DNA of 6,182 bases, taken from the NCBI GenBank assembly GCA_002323775.1, contig DCPV01000259.1:1-6182 (forward strand), in the 5' to 3' direction. A program made the translations under genes and the position numbers. Source of the stretch: Firmicutes bacterium UBA1535. Its GTDB lineage: Bacteria > Bacillota > Clostridia > Tissierellales > Sedimentibacteraceae. The notes under the pieces were generated by a model. The model did not search any database. It was not told the origin of the DNA and saw only the letters and a list, made by a program, of their open reading frames with translations. The stretch's first letter is position 1, and the number at the start of each line of letters is the position of its first letter. Below, in pieces: positions 6,153 to 6,182 of the stretch.

Positions 6153-6170
6153 GATTAAAATTCTTAAGAA
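6138..6170. repeat. Paired TTCTTAAGAA palindromes, 23-bp spacing
   Basis: The 10-bp perfect palindrome TTCTTAAGAA occurs at 6138-6147 and 6161-6170. As a direct repeat the unit extends to 14 bases (AAAATTCTTAAGAA on the plus strand, 6134-6147 and 6157-6170), with a 23-base period, just over two helical turns. The distal copy lies where the similar box lies upstream of the ABC promoter. The spacing and the TTAAG core resemble the paired direct repeats bound by LytTR regulators such as AgrA (ACAGTTAAG, about 21 bases apart). That comparison is from general knowledge of the family, and binding here is inference. Confidence 0.55.
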
Positions 6171-6182
6171 TTTATGAAGATT

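Overview
The window is A+T-rich DNA with strong GGAGG-type ribosome sites, many AGA/ATA codons and a TTG start, which together suggest a low-GC Gram-positive bacterium of the Clostridia. I cannot name the genus from sequence alone. Every supported gene lies on the minus strand, so transcription runs from high to low coordinates. There are no rRNA, tRNA, CRISPR or mobile-element signals.

In transcription order the layout is: (1) 6061-6182, a promoter region with two TTCTTAAGAA palindromes; (2) 4678-6060, a lipoprotein solute-binding protein resembling carbohydrate ABC importer receptors, followed by a strong intrinsic terminator (4598-4642); (3) 4434-4597, a dyad-rich control region with an extended -10 promoter; (4) 3714-4433, a LytTR-type (AgrA/VirR-like) response regulator; (5) 2366-3724, an AgrC-like polytopic histidine kinase that overlaps the regulator gene by 11 bases and starts with TTG; (6) 2170-2365, a promoter region with helically phased repeats; (7) 1045-2169, a MalK/UgpC/MsmK-type ABC ATPase; (8) 284-1063, a MalF/UgpA-type permease; (9) 1-273, the N-terminal part of a MalG/UgpE-type permease that runs off the window.

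The locus thus encodes a complete, or nearly complete, CUT1-like binding-protein-dependent importer whose receptor gene is separated from its membrane and ATPase genes by a peptide-pheromone-class two-component system (AgrC/LytTR type). No agrB or agrD gene is visible. The clearest non-coding signal is that the receptor promoter and the ABC promoter share an architecture. Each has a TTCTTAA-type box, then CTTTTTTT where a -35 should be, then exactly 16 bases, then TATAAT. The regulator's own promoter lacks this layout. My working model, which is inference, is that the LytTR regulator activates both transport transcripts in response to a signal seen by the kinase, perhaps with the lipoprotein as ligand receptor. 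The transported substrate cannot be read from the sequence.
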